Origin: Thermoguttaceae bacterium
GTDB lineage: Bacteria; Planctomycetota; Planctomycetia; Pirellulales; Thermoguttaceae
Assembly: GCA_017436025.1 (NCBI GenBank)
Contig: JAFSDX010000058.1
Coordinates: 1 to 36,301, forward strand
DNA: 36,301 nucleotides
Reading direction: 5' to 3'
This document shows positions 34,512-36,301 of the stretch, one piece after another (within the stretch, counting starts at the first letter, position 1; the number at the start of each line of letters is the position of its first letter). Under the pieces are notes generated by a model. It had not been told where the DNA came from. It saw only the letters and a program-made list of their open reading frames with translations, and did no database searches. Position numbers and translations under genes: made by a program.

Positions 34512-36088
34512 TTCGCCCCGCCTTTCTTGCTAATTTTCGTTCCGTCGGAAGTTAAAGCGCGTTCGCCCTCGACGATTCCAATCCCGACGCGCTCCGGTTC
34601 GACCGCCGGATTCCGCATCCGATAACGCAACTCGACCTCTTTTACCCAAATCGTTTCCGGGAAACGTTCGCGCACCCGCTCCGGAACCGCGCCGGCTTCC
34701 GCTTCGTCGACGTTCCAAAGAACGACGCCGCCGCGTTCGTTCGTCGTCGCGTCGGACGCCCAAGCGCCGATTTCCGGGGCGACGATCGTCGGTTCGAAAC
34801 GGCTGTACACGCCGGCGTTCCACTGCAAATTCTTCCACGACGGAGTGTTCGCGGCGGCGACCGTCGGAAGCTCCGCGTCCGGAAAACGTTCGCTCCAAAC
34901 CGCGTCGACCTCGTTCGCCAACTCTTTACCGGGAAAGAATCTATCGCTTCTTTTCGCTTTAAAGACGCGCGTGCAAGTCGTCGATATCGGCAACGATAAA
35001 ATCTCGCCGAACGAAATCGACGCGATCAAAATAAACGCCAAACTCTTGGCGCGCTCCGTCGTTTCGCCGCGGAAAAAATACAAAATCGCGACGCCGGCGA
35101 AAGGCCAAAGTTGAAAGCCGTACTGGTTTTCCGCAAACGCGACGCCGGACGCCGTTTGAAAGATCGCTTGCATCAAAATAGGCAAGAGCAACGCCGTCGC
35201 CGGGTAATTTTTATGTTCGTTCGGAATTTTCGGCGCGTTTTCCTCGACTTCGCCGCGTCGACGCAAACGCGGAACGCCGCCCAAAATCGGCAAAAGCGTC
35301 AATAAAAACGGCGCGGCGATTAAAAGCTGGGTCGCCCAACCGAGGACAAATTCCGCGGCGAACGCGCCGAACGTTCCGTCGGGTCTTTTCTCCGTAACGT
35401 AAGCGACGACCGCCTCGCGGTGTTCGAGCGAAAAAAGAATGTTCGGCAGGCAAACGAGAATCGTCGTCGCCGCCGCAAGATACGGGCCCGGCGTTTTCCA
35501 ACGTCGGCGCGCGTCGCGGTTGACGAGCATATACGCTAAAATCGACGCGGCCAAAATCGCCGCCGTATGTTTGGAAATAATCGACAAGCCGAGCGCCGCG
35601 CCGGTCGCGAGCCAAAGTCGCGCTTGGTTTTCCGTCAACGCCCGATAAAAAAAGTAAAGCGCCGCGACCCAAAACAACGTCAACGAACCGTTGTTGTTGT
35701 ACATCGCCGAGCCCATATTGAAGTACCAGTACGCGGTAATCGGCGCGACCGCGAAAAACGCTTTTTCTCTCGGCAAAAAGAGAAGCGCGAACCGCCAAAC
35801 GACGTAAATAGTCGTTAAAATCAGCAAAGTCGCCGTTAAAAACGGAGCGAACGGCGCGCGAAACGTCGCCAACGAAACGATCTCAACCAACCAAGTCGAG
35901 AACCCGGGAAACCAATAAGTTCCAAAAACAAACTCGCGACCGATTCCCAGTTGGTGCAAAACGTCGTATCGGTAATTCGTTTGACAAATCGCCGGTAAAA
36001 AAGTCAGCGACGCGGCGTAAAGAATAAAAAATAGCGTCCAAATTCTCTTCGCGCGCTTTTCGCCGCTCGACGTTTTCGGTTCGGTCAT
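34508..36088 (-). CDS. GT39/ArnT-like polyprenyl-sugar glycosyltransferase
   Basis: This 526-residue integral membrane protein has about ten hydrophobic helices. After the first helix comes a loop with YRYDVLHQLGIGREFVFG, and later MGSAMYNNNGSLTLFWV and LATGAALGLSIISKHTA; these match the PMT_2/GT39 family (ArnT and protein mannosyltransferases), which transfers a sugar from a polyprenyl-phosphate carrier on the outer face of the inner membrane. A soluble C-terminal part (about 390-526) follows. The start has a GAGGAAACG ribosome site. It heads the leftward cluster, about 75 bases from the IS5 end. Donor sugar and acceptor are not known; the overlapping UbiA gene suggests a polyprenyl-linked pentose (inference). 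Confidence 0.85.
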   Translation of the reverse strand: MTEPKTSSGEKRAKRIWTLFFILYAASLTFLPAICQTNYRYDVLHQLGIGREFVFGTYWFPGFSTWLVEIVSLATFRAPFAPFLTATLLILTTIYVVWRFALLFLPREKAFFAVAPITAYWYFNMGSAMYNNNGSLTLFWVAALYFFYRALTENQARLWLATGAALGLSIISKHTAAILAASILAYMLVNRDARRRWKTPGPYLAAATTILVCLPNILFSLEHREAVVAYVTEKRPDGTFGAFAAEFVLGWATQLLIAAPFLLTLLPILGGVPRLRRRGEVEENAPKIPNEHKNYPATALLLPILMQAIFQTASGVAFAENQYGFQLWPFAGVAILYFFRGETTERAKSLAFILIASISFGEILSLPISTTCTRVFKAKRSDRFFPGKELANEVDAVWSERFPDAELPTVAAANTPSWKNLQWNAGVYSRFEPTIVAPEIGAWASDATTNERGGVVLWNVDEAEAGAVPERVRERFPETIWVKEVELRYRMRNPAVEPERVGIGIVEGERALTSDGTKISKKGGAK

Positions 36089-36162
36089 CGGTTGCGTTTC
36101 CTCGGTTTTCTCATTGTTTGGCGCCGCGACGGCGTCGTGTTCAAACGGTCGCGTCGATCTTA

Positions 36163-36301
36163 GGGCGTGTTGTCATTAACGGTTAAGTAAAATAACGATT
36201 GTTACAAAGTTTAAAAATGCCGAAAACATAACGTCGAGTTTATCGTAACGCGTCGCGATTCGTCGGAAGTCCTTGATACGACGAAAGAAACGCTCGACTT
36301 C
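36163..36301 (-). mobile_element. end of an IS5-family insertion sequence, continues past window
   Basis: The element edge appears to be GGGCGTGTTGTCATTAA at about 36163, next to TTA, a pattern typical of IS5-family (IS427-like) ends. It reaches the window edge, so the other terminus and target-site duplication cannot be checked. It lies directly upstream of the GT39 gene. Confidence 0.7.
36176..36301 (-). CDS. IS5-family transposase, C-terminal 41 residues
   Basis: The leftward frame enters from the window edge and ends at TAA. It reads EVERFFRRIKDFRRIATRYD followed by a hydrophobic tail, the C-terminal signature of IS5 DDE transposases (the Glu of the E-x6-K motif, E3 to K10, followed by the FRRIATRYD block). 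Only this end is visible, so intactness is unknown. Confidence 0.92.
   Translation of the reverse strand, partial: EVERFFRRIKDFRRIATRYDKLDVMFSAFLNFVTIVILLNR

Noticed and set aside
1..36301. tRNA or rRNA genes, prophage genes, defence system genes
   Set aside because: No such sequence was recognised by eye on either strand; short tRNAs could still have been missed without a covariance search.

Overview
The window looks like chromosomal DNA from a planctomycete, probably a Pirellulales- or gut-Thermoguttaceae-like lineage. The main evidence is a DUF1559 prepilin-like protein (18595-19680) followed by a small carboxypeptidase-regulatory-like lipoprotein. Secreted proteins with planctomycete-type conserved tails (6875-7768, 17617-18207) and a one-TM MotB/ExbD-like protein with an SFLDVVSN motif support it. 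The lineage call is inference from gene content. The DNA is GC-rich with strong GCG/CGC/GAC/TCG codon use. This opens long Arg-rich false frames opposite and beside most real genes.

Layout. 1-897: a truncated SIS-domain sugar isomerase. 1751-4423: an autotransporter with a C-terminal beta-barrel. 4507-4812: a sigma-region-2-only protein. 5138-6607: guaB, with a good sigma70 promoter. 6875-7768: a secreted planctomycete protein ending at a strong terminator. 7869-10024: a leftward pair, a Tat-exported DUF6528-like protein and a membrane-anchored alpha/beta hydrolase. 10305-12290: the MotB-like protein and kdsA, followed by a 37-bp x6 tandem repeat. 12757-13314: a 30-cysteine PCAP-repeat secreted protein. 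14049-17117: a two-domain M16-like protein without the zinc motif. 17292-17616: a leader with several nested hairpins before a lipoprotein gene. 18595-20280: the DUF1559/lipoprotein pair. 20590-24417: a large exported protein with a Ycf48/BNR propeller, a degenerate LmbE-like region and a CBM9-like tail. 24439-26322: an AT-richer gene for a divergent sigma-like protein with a long C-terminal extension. 26819-29111: a phosphodiester glycosidase and tsaD. 29112-30581: decayed copies of the tsaD 3' end around a zinc-ribbon gene. 30582-36088: a leftward five-gene cluster of GT39, UbiA, sialidase, membrane protein and glycosyltransferase. 36163-36301: the end of an IS5-family element.

How the genes fit together. 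Housekeeping functions (guaB, tsaD, kdsA) sit among envelope and surface genes. A Kdo-8-P synthase, an autotransporter barrel ending in Trp, Tat and Sec substrates, lipoproteins and a polyprenyl-linked glycosylation cluster together imply a Gram-negative-type outer membrane with glycosylated surface material. The sialidase and phosphodiester glycosidase suggest glycan use, consistent with a host-associated niche (inference).

No complete new defence or mobile system is evident. The parts most worth following up are the repeated tsaD tails, the structured leader at 17341-17528, the sigma-like fusion protein, the catalytically empty M16 protein and the PCAP cysteine-rich protein. All promoter and terminator calls come from reading motifs by eye.
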